Assembly (NCBI RefSeq): GCF_003385395.1
Contig: NZ_QNUG01000019.1
Coordinates: 1 to 64,000 of the forward strand
Direction: 5' to 3'
Origin: Epilithonimonas hispanica
GTDB lineage: Bacteria; Bacteroidota; Bacteroidia; Flavobacteriales; Weeksellaceae
DNA length: 64,000 nt
The position numbers and the translations under genes are program-made. The notes beneath the pieces were generated by a model. That model saw nothing but the letters and a program-made list of their open reading frames with translations, was not told where the DNA came from and ran no database searches. The number at the start of each line of letters is the position of its first letter. The stretch's first letter is position 1. Positions 43,779 through 52,223 of this stretch are shown one piece after another.

Positions 43779-44575
43779 TTAATCTCTGTCTTTTTGTAAT
43801 TGGCAGGAACGGAATAAGTAGTTTCCATCCGGGAAAAATCAAATTTCGTATTTTCTAAGAATATTTCGTCTGTTTTATCGGCTTTTATAATTATTTTAAC
43901 ACTTTTTGGAAAGCTTTCATTATTGAGAATTTCTCGGTTAGAATAAGTAATATCAAGCTGATTGTTATTGCCAATGTTTGTTAATAAAACATGATTCAAA
44001 TTCAACTCTTGGTCGTAATCCAATGATATCTTGTACTCGGTAGTTTTTCCATTTTCGGTGATTTTTTGAGTTTGTTTTGAAGTCAAATTAAAACCGTTGG
44101 CGTTTTGTGTCAAATTGTAATCATTATCTGAAACTGGGATGAATGTCTTTCCTAAAAGTAGATTCTGCAAAGCATTATAATCGATAAAATTGACATTCAA
44201 AAGCTTGTTGAGATAGCCAAAATCAGAATCGATGTAAGTTTTATCCAATTTATAATAACCTTTGATCCCTTCTGGAGTTGCAACACCTCTTGCAGCAGGG
44301 ATAAATACTGCTACAAGATTCATCCATACTTTTTTACCATTTTCTATATAAATAACAGCATCTAAAGTTGGGATGAAAGAACCTGTTTTTGCATCTATTT
44401 TACTATTGATTTTAACAGCATCAAAATTGGATTTTTTTTCTATTGATGAGAAAAATTGGGCTTTGTTATCAATTGCTTTAGTCGTACTGACTGTATTATT
44501 TTGAATCGTTTTCTTTTGAACACTACAAGAAGTGAAAGCTAGTGCAGAAAGTATAGTTAAAATATATGGTTTCAT
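43775..44575 (-). CDS. DUF4292 family lipoprotein
   Basis: 266 residues with a lipoprotein signal (TILSALAFTSC, Cys17) and a LolA/LolB-like half-barrel pattern. The first strand is NFDAVKINSKIDAKTGSFIP. Paired strands follow, including DAVIYIENGKKVWMNLVAVF, GYYKLDKTYIDSDFGYLNKL and KISLDYDQELNLNHVLLTNIG. DUF4292 genes commonly precede the M23/EnvC-like gene in Bacteroidota, and here the stop and start codons overlap. Role unknown; envelope function is inferred from neighbours. Confidence 0.78.
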   Translation of the reverse strand: MKPYILTILSALAFTSCSVQKKTIQNNTVSTTKAIDNKAQFFSSIEKKSNFDAVKINSKIDAKTGSFIPTLDAVIYIENGKKVWMNLVAVFIPAARGVATPEGIKGYYKLDKTYIDSDFGYLNKLLNVNFIDYNALQNLLLGKTFIPVSDNDYNLTQNANGFNLTSKQTQKITENGKTTEYKISLDYDQELNLNHVLLTNIGNNNQLDITYSNREILNNESFPKSVKIIIKADKTDEIFLENTKFDFSRMETTYSVPANYKKTEIK

Positions 44576-44650
44576 AAACTCTTTTTAAGGAAGGTCTAAC
44601 AATATTAACGCCAAAAATAGGCTAATATTTTCAGATTGGTATCTAAAAAA

Positions 44651-44682
44651 AACTTTGCCAAAGTAATATACCTTGACAAAGC
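44651..44682 (-). terminator. Terminator of the nucleotidyltransferase gene
   Basis: AACTTTGCCAAAG and CTTGACAAAGCT pair with G-U wobble on the minus strand and run into a T tract, 22 bases after the stop. Confidence 0.7.
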
Positions 44683-44703
44683 TGATATGTTATTAATTAG
44701 AAA

Positions 44704-45723
44704 TTAATCTTTAGAAACGAAATCTAAAACTGAATAATCTCCCAAAGAAATCTCTCTTGCAACACCAAAGTACTTTGCGGAGTTTCCGATCATAGAATTA
44801 CTTAGGTTTCCGTGGTCTATGATTGTGTTTTCCTGGATCAAAGAGTTATCAATATTTGAATTAATAATAACTGTGTTATTTCCAAGAGAAACATTTGGAC
44901 CTATTTTGGAATTTAAAATTTTCACATTTTCACCAATGAAACAAGGTGGGATAATCATACAGTTTTCAATTACTGCAGACTCAGGATATTTTGCCATGCA
45001 TTCCTTTTCGTACTCCAAGATTTTGCTATTGGTCTCAACTGTTGCTGTTTTGTTTCCACAGTCCATCCAATCGTCAACTTTCCCAAGAGAGAATTTAGCA
45101 CCTTTAGCTCGCAGGTTTTCCAAAGCTGTTGTTAATTGATATTCGCCACCATCAGTAATATTATTTTCAATAATATAATCAATCTCTGCCATCAATTTTT
45201 CAGCAGAATTGAAGTAATAGATTCCTATAATCGCAAGGTCAGAAACATATTCTTTTGGTTTTTCTACAAAATCTGTAATGAAACCATAATCATCCAATTT
45301 TACAACGCCAAAAGCTGAAGGGTCTTCTACTTTTTTTACCCAAATCACACCATCAGCGTTTGTGTCTAAGTGGAAATCTGCACGGAATAATGTGTCAGCA
45401 AATGCAATGATTACACGACCACTCATACTTTCTCTTGCACAATTGATAGCATGGGCTGTTCCAAGAGGCTCGGTTTGGGAATAGATACTTCCTTTTGCAC
45501 CAAGGTTTTCTGCCACTTTAATAAGAGACGCTTCTACCTCCGGACCAAAATCTCCGATGATGAAGGCAATCTCTTCAATAGTTTCATTGGCTACTTTTGC
45601 AATATCCTCTACCAATCTTTGAACAATTGGTTTTCCTGCGATGGGGATCAATGGTTTTGGAACCGTTAATGTGTGTGGTCTAAGTCTGGATCCGCGTCCA
45701 GCCATTGGAACTATTATTTTCAT
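44704..45723 (-). CDS. Sugar-1-phosphate nucleotidyltransferase with C-terminal beta-helix
   Basis: 339 residues. The N-terminal Rossmann-like nucleotidyltransferase has the signature MAGRGSRLRPHTLTVPKPLIPIAGKP and the DTLF metal site in FADTLFRADF. The C-terminal left-handed beta-helix of hexapeptide repeats is at about 245-320 (NCMIIPPCFIGENVKILNSKIGPNVSLGNN). Similar to RmlA- or GlmU-type enzymes making NDP-sugars; the exact sugar is undetermined. It is followed upstream on the same strand by a polysaccharide flippase, consistent with surface glycan synthesis. Confidence 0.88.
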   Translation of the reverse strand: MKIIVPMAGRGSRLRPHTLTVPKPLIPIAGKPIVQRLVEDIAKVANETIEEIAFIIGDFGPEVEASLIKVAENLGAKGSIYSQTEPLGTAHAINCARESMSGRVIIAFADTLFRADFHLDTNADGVIWVKKVEDPSAFGVVKLDDYGFITDFVEKPKEYVSDLAIIGIYYFNSAEKLMAEIDYIIENNITDGGEYQLTTALENLRAKGAKFSLGKVDDWMDCGNKTATVETNSKILEYEKECMAKYPESAVIENCMIIPPCFIGENVKILNSKIGPNVSLGNNTVIINSNIDNSLIQENTIIDHGNLSNSMIGNSAKYFGVAREISLGDYSVLDFVSKD

Positions 45724-45777
45724 AACTTTTTAGTTTGTAAGTTGGTTGTTAGTTTAGTTTATAATTAGTTTGAGTTG

Positions 45778-47235
45778 TTATTTTATTCCAATTTTATTAA
45801 GGATTTTCTTAGGAATTAACTTTTCCTTTCTTAGCAAGAAGATTGCCAAAATTAGAAATATAAGATTACCCAACCAAATGTTTTCTTTTAAATATTGATA
45901 ATACACAAGCGATATCAACATAGTTATCAGAATAACAAGAGAGTTTTTGTAAATATTGTAAGGAACTGGATATTTACGTTGTCCCCAAATGTAGGATATC
46001 ACCATCATTGTGAAATAACTCGCAATGGTTGCCCAAGTTGAAGCCCAATATCCATATTTTGGTATAAAATAGAAATTAATGAGAATTGTAATCAATACTC
46101 CAATTGCTGAAATATATGCTCCGATAATCGTTTTATCCGTCAACTTATACCAAATAGAAAGATTAAGATAAATTCCTAAAAATAAACTGGCGAAGAATAA
46201 AATCGGTAGAATTCCAATACCTTCATAATATTCTGGATTGTTGATGTAAACTTTTGCAATCCAATCAAGATTGACAGATAAAAATAGAACAATAAGACAA
46301 TTGATAGCAATGAAAATATCCATCAGTTTCACATACATTTCTTTAGCATTTTCCTTTTTAGAATTACTAAAGAAAAATGGTTCTATTCCTAAAGAATAAG
46401 CCTGTCTGAAAAGAATTACAAAAGTCACCACTTTGGCAACGCCTCCATAGATTCCCAATTGATGCCTTGCAATTTCTTCAGGTAAAAGGAATTTCAAAAA
46501 TTGTCTGTCAAATGTTTCATTAATAATTCCAGCCAAACCTGCAATGGTAATTGGCCAAGAGTATTTTATCATTTTTTTCCAGAGTTCCAAAGAAAAATAT
46601 TTGATTCTTGCAATGAAAAGCTCTTTTGATAGCATCAAGAATGTAATAGAACTTGCAACAAGATTCGCTACAAAAACATAACCGATTCCAAATTCTGAAC
46701 TGTATTTTAAACCGAAAATTCCATTTGGATATTTTGGAAGAATGATGATGAAAAATACGACCAAAAGGAAATTAACAATTCCGTTTGTAATTCTTATTCC
46801 GGCATATTTTAAAGGTCTTTCGTTTTTCCTTAGCATTACAAAAGGCATCGCACAAAAAGCATCCAAAGCCAAAGTTACGGTTAAGATTGCCAACAAGTCC
46901 ACTTGGTCTGGCGTTTTGAAAGCGTCTGCCAATGGTTGTCTGTAAAATAATGTGAAAATCAAATAAACTAAAGTCACCGCCAAAACACTGAAGAATGAAG
47001 TCGAAATCAGTTTTCTATCATCTTTCTCGTCCAAAGCAAAACGGAAAAAAGTCGTTTCCATTCCGTGAGTTAGAAGCACAGCAATAACGCCAGCCACCGA
47101 ATAAAAATCGGCAAATGGAGAATACGCTGTTGGTCCAAAAGTTCTCGTAATAATTGGATTAATAACGAATGGGAAAAGCCTGATAATCACAGTCGTTAAT
47201 CCATAAAGAGCAGTTTGTCCGAGAAGTTTTTTCAT
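45778..47235 (-). CDS. Polysaccharide/oligosaccharide flippase (Wzx-like, MOP superfamily)
   Basis: A 485-residue membrane protein with about 13-14 transmembrane helices and the MOP start GQTALYGLTTVIIRLFPFVINPIITRTFGPTAYSPFADFYSV. It should flip a lipid-linked glycan or similar polyisoprenoid-linked substrate across the inner membrane. No glycosyltransferase genes are adjacent, so the glycan is unknown. A minus-strand TAATTTTG (47261-47268) lies 25 bases upstream. Confidence 0.87.
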   Translation of the reverse strand: MKKLLGQTALYGLTTVIIRLFPFVINPIITRTFGPTAYSPFADFYSVAGVIAVLLTHGMETTFFRFALDEKDDRKLISTSFFSVLAVTLVYLIFTLFYRQPLADAFKTPDQVDLLAILTVTLALDAFCAMPFVMLRKNERPLKYAGIRITNGIVNFLLVVFFIIILPKYPNGIFGLKYSSEFGIGYVFVANLVASSITFLMLSKELFIARIKYFSLELWKKMIKYSWPITIAGLAGIINETFDRQFLKFLLPEEIARHQLGIYGGVAKVVTFVILFRQAYSLGIEPFFFSNSKKENAKEMYVKLMDIFIAINCLIVLFLSVNLDWIAKVYINNPEYYEGIGILPILFFASLFLGIYLNLSIWYKLTDKTIIGAYISAIGVLITILINFYFIPKYGYWASTWATIASYFTMMVISYIWGQRKYPVPYNIYKNSLVILITMLISLVYYQYLKENIWLGNLIFLILAIFLLRKEKLIPKKILNKIGIK

Positions 47236-47291
47236 TTTGATTTCAGTTCGAAAATTTTTGCAAAATTAATGGATTCTGTCAAAATTCAATT

Positions 47292-49589
47292 TTATTTCTT
47301 CGGTTTGTTGGTCATATAGAAAGTCAGTTTTCCACCATTCATAATGTCCTGATGTTTGATAGTGAAATCTTTTATTGCTTTTCCATTCAGTTCGATTTTT
47401 TCGATGTAAACATTTTTATCAGACTGATTTTTAGCTTCGATTTCGAATGACTTTCCGTTTTCAAGATTCAAAGTTGCATTCTTCACACTTGGACTTCCAA
47501 TTTGATATTCATCAGAACCTGGTGAAACAGGATAGAATCCTAAACTGCTGAAAATATACCACGCACTCATTTGTCCGCAATCATCATTTCCGCCTAATCC
47601 ATCGGGTTTTGCTTTGTATTGCATTGTCAGGATTTTTCGGATTTGAGCCTGAGTTTTCCAAGGTTGTCCGGCAAAATTGTAAAGATAAGCGACGTGATGC
47701 GCAGGTTCGTTTCCGTGAACATAACCACCGATAATTCCTTCTCGTGTAATATCTTCGGTGTCTGCAAAAAATTCGTCTGGCAAATGCATTGCGAATAACT
47801 GGTCAAGATTGTCTCCGAATTTCTTTTTTCCACCCATTGCATCAATCAAACCATTCGGATTGTGAGGAACGAAGAAACTGTAATTCCACGAATTTCCTTC
47901 GATAAAACCTTGTCCGTGTGTGCTCAGCAAATCAAATTCTTTTTTGAAACTTCCATCAGACAATCTCGGTCTCATAAAACCGATTGATTTATCGAAAACA
48001 TTTTTCCAGTTTTCGGAACGTTTTATATATTCATTATAGATTTCAGTTTTGCCTAATTTCTTAGCGATTTGAGCAATTGCCCAATCGTCGTAAGCATATT
48101 CTAAAGTGTTGGAAACCGACGTTCCGTTTTTCTCCGCAGAGATATAACCTTTGTCAACATATTCGCCAATGCCTTCATAATTTTTTTTGTTGGAAGTTGC
48201 GATACAAGCGTTCAAAGCTTCTTCGGGATTTCCTGTAAATGTATTTTTAATAATCGCATCAGCAATCAAAGAAACCGAATGATAACCGCTCATACACCAG
48301 TTTTCGTTAGCATAATGAGACCAAACGGGTAATATTTTCAAACTAAATTGGTCATAATGCGCCAACATCGATTTTACCATATCATCATTCCGTTTTGGCT
48401 GAATAATATTGAAAAACGGATGCAAAGCACGATAAGTGTCCCAAAGTGAAAACGTGGTGTAGTTGGTAAAACCTTTAGCTTGATGAACATTTTGGTCAAG
48501 ACCTTTGTATTCTCCGTTACTGTCCATATAAGTGGTTGGATTGATGAATGTATGATACATCGCCGTGTAAAAATTTACTTTGTCATCTTCGGAAATTGTA
48601 TTGACAACTATTTTATTCAATTCTTTATTCCAATCATTTTGAGCTTGATTTTTCACATTTTCAAAATTCCAATCCGGAGTTTCTTTTTGTAAATTTTCCA
48701 AAGCATTCGCTTGACTGACTGGCGAAATTGCAAACTTGATTTGAACTTTTTCATTTTCCTGAGTGTCGAAATCAAAATGCATTCTGATTTTCTTTCCGGC
48801 AATCTCAGGGAAATTATCATCCTGATTCCATTTTCTCCAAAAACCGCTGTAAGCTTGTTTGGTGTCAAAGTTTTTCTGACCGTAAGATTTGAAAGGCTTC
48901 GAAAATTCCATTGCAAAATAAACTGTTCTGGTTCTTGCCCAGCCATTGGTTTGTCGGTAACCCGTTATTGTATGGTCGTTTTCGATTCTTACATAAGTCC
49001 ACACGTTTTTGTCATCGTAATTATAAATTCCGGACATCAAATCCAAAATAATATGCGCATCATCAGATTTTGGAAAAGTATATTGATGAAAACCAACTCT
49101 TGTTGTTGCCGTTAATTCTGCCAAAATATTATAATCATCCAGTTTTACTCTATAATAGCCTGCTTCTGCCTTTTCGTTCTGATGAGAAAATCTGGAGCGG
49201 AATCCACTTCCAGGGTTTTGAGCAGTTCCGGGATTTAATTTCACTTTTCCAATCGTTGGCATTATCAGAAAATCTCCCAAATCCGAATGTCCAGTTCCGC
49301 TAAAATGGGTGTGCGAAAATCCGACAATGGTTTTATCTTCATAACGATAACCTGCACAATATTTATAAACATCAGGATTGTATTTTCCACTGATTTCATA
49401 AGACAAAGTATCGGTTTCAGGACTTAATTGAACGGCTCCAAAAGGAACAGTTGCACCAGGAAAAGTATGTCCCATTTTTTCGGTTCCAATGATTGGATTA
49501 ACAAATTTGACTAAGTTTTCTAATTTCTGGGAATTGAACAATGAAGCAAATAAAACGGGCAGAATTAAAATGAATTTTCTTAGAGACAT
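47292..49589 (-). CDS. Glycoside hydrolase family 92 (alpha-mannosidase)
   Basis: A secreted 765-residue exo-alpha-mannosidase of the calcium-dependent GH92 family, signal peptide KFILILPVLFASLFNSQ. Family motifs: FVNPIIGTEKMGHTFPGATVPFGAVQLSPET near the N-terminus, GFSHTHFSGTGHSDLGD, FSLWDTYRALHPFFNI, GFIEGNSWNYSFFVPH, and the calcium/catalytic GNDDCGQMSAWYIFSSLGFYPVSPGSDEY. GH92 enzymes remove mannose from N-glycans or yeast mannan, which fits a glycan-foraging lifestyle. No SusC/D pair is adjacent. Confidence 0.94.
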   Translation of the reverse strand: MSLRKFILILPVLFASLFNSQKLENLVKFVNPIIGTEKMGHTFPGATVPFGAVQLSPETDTLSYEISGKYNPDVYKYCAGYRYEDKTIVGFSHTHFSGTGHSDLGDFLIMPTIGKVKLNPGTAQNPGSGFRSRFSHQNEKAEAGYYRVKLDDYNILAELTATTRVGFHQYTFPKSDDAHIILDLMSGIYNYDDKNVWTYVRIENDHTITGYRQTNGWARTRTVYFAMEFSKPFKSYGQKNFDTKQAYSGFWRKWNQDDNFPEIAGKKIRMHFDFDTQENEKVQIKFAISPVSQANALENLQKETPDWNFENVKNQAQNDWNKELNKIVVNTISEDDKVNFYTAMYHTFINPTTYMDSNGEYKGLDQNVHQAKGFTNYTTFSLWDTYRALHPFFNIIQPKRNDDMVKSMLAHYDQFSLKILPVWSHYANENWCMSGYHSVSLIADAIIKNTFTGNPEEALNACIATSNKKNYEGIGEYVDKGYISAEKNGTSVSNTLEYAYDDWAIAQIAKKLGKTEIYNEYIKRSENWKNVFDKSIGFMRPRLSDGSFKKEFDLLSTHGQGFIEGNSWNYSFFVPHNPNGLIDAMGGKKKFGDNLDQLFAMHLPDEFFADTEDITREGIIGGYVHGNEPAHHVAYLYNFAGQPWKTQAQIRKILTMQYKAKPDGLGGNDDCGQMSAWYIFSSLGFYPVSPGSDEYQIGSPSVKNATLNLENGKSFEIEAKNQSDKNVYIEKIELNGKAIKDFTIKHQDIMNGGKLTFYMTNKPKK

Positions 49590-49617
49590 TCTTTGGAATT
49601 TTGAAGCAATTTAGTTA

Positions 49618-49734
49618 AAACCACAAAAGGCACAAAAGTTTTATGCGTTTTTGATATTTTAAAAAGTCAAAAATTTTGTCTTCCTCAATTAAATAATAAA
49701 GATTACTTTTTTTCTTTTGTGACTTTTGTGGTTT
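49618..49734. repeat. Long inverted repeat in the divergent promoter region
   Basis: ACCACAAAAGGCACAAAAG (49620-49638) and CTTTTGTGACTTTTGTGGT (49714-49732) are inverted copies with one mismatch. The 75 bases between them are AT-rich. The right arm contains the TTTG of the dihydroorotase promoter. Confidence 0.75.
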
Positions 49735-49757
49735 ATAAATTCAAAAACTTAATTTTG
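49725..49757 (+). promoter_or_regulatory. Promoter of the dihydroorotase gene
   Basis: TTTG at 49725-49728 and TAATTTTG at 49750-49757, 21 bases apart; leader about 13 bases. Confidence 0.5.
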
Positions 49758-49777
49758 TTTCCATCTAAAAAAGAAAA

Positions 49778-51115
49778 ATGAAAATCCTGATTAAAAATGC
49801 CCAAATCGTCAACGAAGGGAAGATTATCCAGAGCGATATTCTCATCGAAAACGATTTAATTTCTAAAATACAACCCCATATTTCTGAAGAAGCAAACCAG
49901 ATTATCGATGCTTCGGGAAAATATCTTTTACCAGGAGTGATTGATGACCAAGTTCATTTCCGTGAACCGGGTTTGACTTGGAAAGGCGACATTGAGACAG
50001 AATCACGTTCTGCAATCGCAGGTGGAACTACAAGTTTTATCGAACAGCCAAATACGGTTCCAAATGCGGTAACTCAGGAATTGTTGGCTGATAAGTATGA
50101 AATTGCTTCTCAAAAGTCATTTGCCAATTACGGTTTTATGATGGGTGGAACGAATGATAATCTTGAAGAAGTTTTAAAAACAAACCCAAGAAATGTCCCT
50201 GGAATTAAATTATTTTTAGGTTCATCAACCGGAAATATGCTGGTTGATAATCCTGAAACTTTGGAAAATATTTTCAGCAATACCAAAATGTTGATTGCTG
50301 TTCATTGCGAAGATGAAGCAACAATCAGAGCCAATACTCAAAAATATTTGGATGAATATGGAGAAGATATTCCTGTGAAATTTCATCATTTAATAAGAAG
50401 CGAAGAAGCTTGTTATAAATCTTCCTCAAAAGCAATTGAATTGGCAAAGAAAACCGGAGCGAGACTTCACGTTTTCCATTTGTCAACGGCGATTGAAACG
50501 GAGCTATTTAGAAATGATATTCCTTTAAAAGATAAAAAAATTACGGCGGAAGTTTGTGTTCATCATTTAACTTTTACCAATGAAGATTATGAAACAAAAG
50601 GCGGATTAATCAAATGGAATCCTGCCGTAAAAACGCAAAAAGACAAAGACGGACTTTGGGAAGCGTTATTGGATGACAGAATCGATGTAATTGCGACCGA
50701 TCACGCGCCTCATACTTGGGAAGAAAAACAAAATGTTTACACAAAATGTCCTTCCGGAGCACCTTTGGTTCAGCATTCTTTGGCTGTAATGTTGGAAAAT
50801 TTTAAAAATGGAAAGATTTCCCTTGAAAGAATCGTTGAAAAAATGGCTCACAATCCTGCAATATTGTTCAGGATTGAAAAGCGAGGTTTCATCCGAGAAG
50901 GTTATAAAGCCGATTTGGTTTTGGTTGACTTAAATCAAAACTGGACAGTTGAAAAAGAAAATATCCTTTACAAATGCGGTTGGAGTCCGCTCGAAGGAAC
51001 TGAATTTCATTCAAAAGTAACTCACACTTTCGTCAACGGAAATTTGGTTTACGAAAACGGAAAAATCAATGAAGAAAAATTCGGAGAGCGTTTGCTTTTT
51101 GAAGTGGAAGAATAA
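49778..51115 (+). CDS. pyrC: Dihydroorotase-like cyclic amidohydrolase
   Basis: Pyrimidine synthesis: interconverts carbamoyl-aspartate and dihydroorotate. The 445-residue amidohydrolase shows LPGVIDDQVHFREPGLTWKG, GIKLFLGSSTGN with the lysine that is carbamylated in the family, AVHCEDEATIRA, LHVFHLSTA and the metal aspartate in VIATDHAPHT. The first metal motif reads Q58-V-H60 instead of H-x-H, so one metal ligand is altered. Dihydropyrimidinase-like or other cyclic amidohydrolase activity cannot be excluded. Confidence 0.87.
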   Translation: MKILIKNAQIVNEGKIIQSDILIENDLISKIQPHISEEANQIIDASGKYLLPGVIDDQVHFREPGLTWKGDIETESRSAIAGGTTSFIEQPNTVPNAVTQELLADKYEIASQKSFANYGFMMGGTNDNLEEVLKTNPRNVPGIKLFLGSSTGNMLVDNPETLENIFSNTKMLIAVHCEDEATIRANTQKYLDEYGEDIPVKFHHLIRSEEACYKSSSKAIELAKKTGARLHVFHLSTAIETELFRNDIPLKDKKITAEVCVHHLTFTNEDYETKGGLIKWNPAVKTQKDKDGLWEALLDDRIDVIATDHAPHTWEEKQNVYTKCPSGAPLVQHSLAVMLENFKNGKISLERIVEKMAHNPAILFRIEKRGFIREGYKADLVLVDLNQNWTVEKENILYKCGWSPLEGTEFHSKVTHTFVNGNLVYENGKINEEKFGERLLFEVEE

Positions 51116-51123
51116 ATGATAAG

Positions 51124-51149
51124 AAAGCGGACTTCGATTCGCTTTTTTT
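51124..51149 (+). terminator. Dihydroorotase terminator
   Basis: AAAGCG and CGCTTT flank a 10-base centre that can extend the stem (GACTT/GATT), followed by a T tract, 8 bases past the stop codon. Confidence 0.65.
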
Positions 51150-51252
51150 ATTTTAAAATAATGTGTTCGTATTTCTTGCATAACTTTTGTTAATTCTCAA
51201 GACAAAATAAAAATCTAAATTTACCACAAGCACAAATCATTAATTTTTAATT

Positions 51253-52134
51253 ATGAATTTATACACACAACCAATGTTGCGCGAAGACGCACTAAAAGAT
51301 AAAGTCGCTATCGTAACAGGTGGCGGAAGTGGTCTTGGAAAGGCAATGACCAGATATTTCCTTCAACTTGGAGCAAAAGTCGTTATCTCTTCCAGAAACT
51401 TGGAAAAACTTCAAGGAACAGCAAAAGAACTAGAAGATGAAACTGGTGGAAAAGTACTTTGTGTTGCTTGTGATGTGCGAAATTGGGAAGAAGTGGAAGC
51501 GATGAAAGAAGAGGCTTTGAACGAATTCGGGAGAATTGATATTCTTTTGAATAATGCGGCGGGAAATTTCATTTCTCCAACCGAAAGATTGACGCATTCA
51601 GCGTTTGATTCAATTTTAGATATCGTTTTAAAAGGAACTAAAAACTGTACGCTTTCCATTGGGAAATATTGGATTGATAATAAGATTCCTGGAACAGTTC
51701 TTAATATTGTAACAACTTATGCTTGGACAGGTTCGGCTTATGTTGTTCCATCGGCTTGTGCAAAAGCAGGTGTTCTGGCAATGACGAGAAGTTTGGCTGT
51801 AGAATGGGCAAAATATGGAATCCGTTTCAACGCCATTGCGCCGGGACCATTTCCAACAAAAGGCGCCTGGGACAGATTGTTGCCGGGAGATTTGCAGGAG
51901 AAATTTGATATGAGAAAAAAAGTGCCGTTAAGAAGAGTAGGAGAGCATCAGGAATTGGCGAATCTCGCTGCTTATTTGGTTTCAGATTATTCAGCTTATA
52001 TGAATGGAGAAGTGGTGACAATCGATGGTGGAGAATGGCTTCAAGGAGCGGGAGAATTCAATATGCTGGAGGATATTCCGCAGGAAATGTGGGATATGTT
52101 GGAAGCAATGATTAAAGCGAAAAAATCGAATTGA
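51253..52134 (+). CDS. SDR family oxidoreductase (2,4-dienoyl-CoA reductase-like)
   Basis: 293-residue short-chain dehydrogenase/reductase. NADP-binding motif TGGGSGLGKAM (20-30), NNAAGNF, and the helix CAKAGVLAMTRSLAVEWAKYGIRFNAIAPGPFPTKGAW. The usual YxxxK reads S-A-C-A-K, as in 2,4-dienoyl-CoA reductases, which use other residues. A role in unsaturated fatty-acid oxidation is therefore likely but not proven. The terminal IDGGEWLQGAGEFNML is typical of this subgroup. Confidence 0.85.
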   Translation: MNLYTQPMLREDALKDKVAIVTGGGSGLGKAMTRYFLQLGAKVVISSRNLEKLQGTAKELEDETGGKVLCVACDVRNWEEVEAMKEEALNEFGRIDILLNNAAGNFISPTERLTHSAFDSILDIVLKGTKNCTLSIGKYWIDNKIPGTVLNIVTTYAWTGSAYVVPSACAKAGVLAMTRSLAVEWAKYGIRFNAIAPGPFPTKGAWDRLLPGDLQEKFDMRKKVPLRRVGEHQELANLAAYLVSDYSAYMNGEVVTIDGGEWLQGAGEFNMLEDIPQEMWDMLEAMIKAKKSN

Positions 52135-52156
52135 TTTAAAAATAAACAATAATTAG

Positions 52157-52189
52157 TCTCAAGTTTGTAACAAATTTGAGATTTTTTTT
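52157..52189 (+). terminator. SDR gene terminator
   Basis: TCTCAAGTTT and AAATTTGAGA (one G-U pair) around a 5-base loop, followed by eight T residues, 23 bases past the stop codon. Confidence 0.8.
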
Positions 52190-52223
52190 ACCTATTTTTA
52201 AATGTTATAAATCTTTTTACCTA

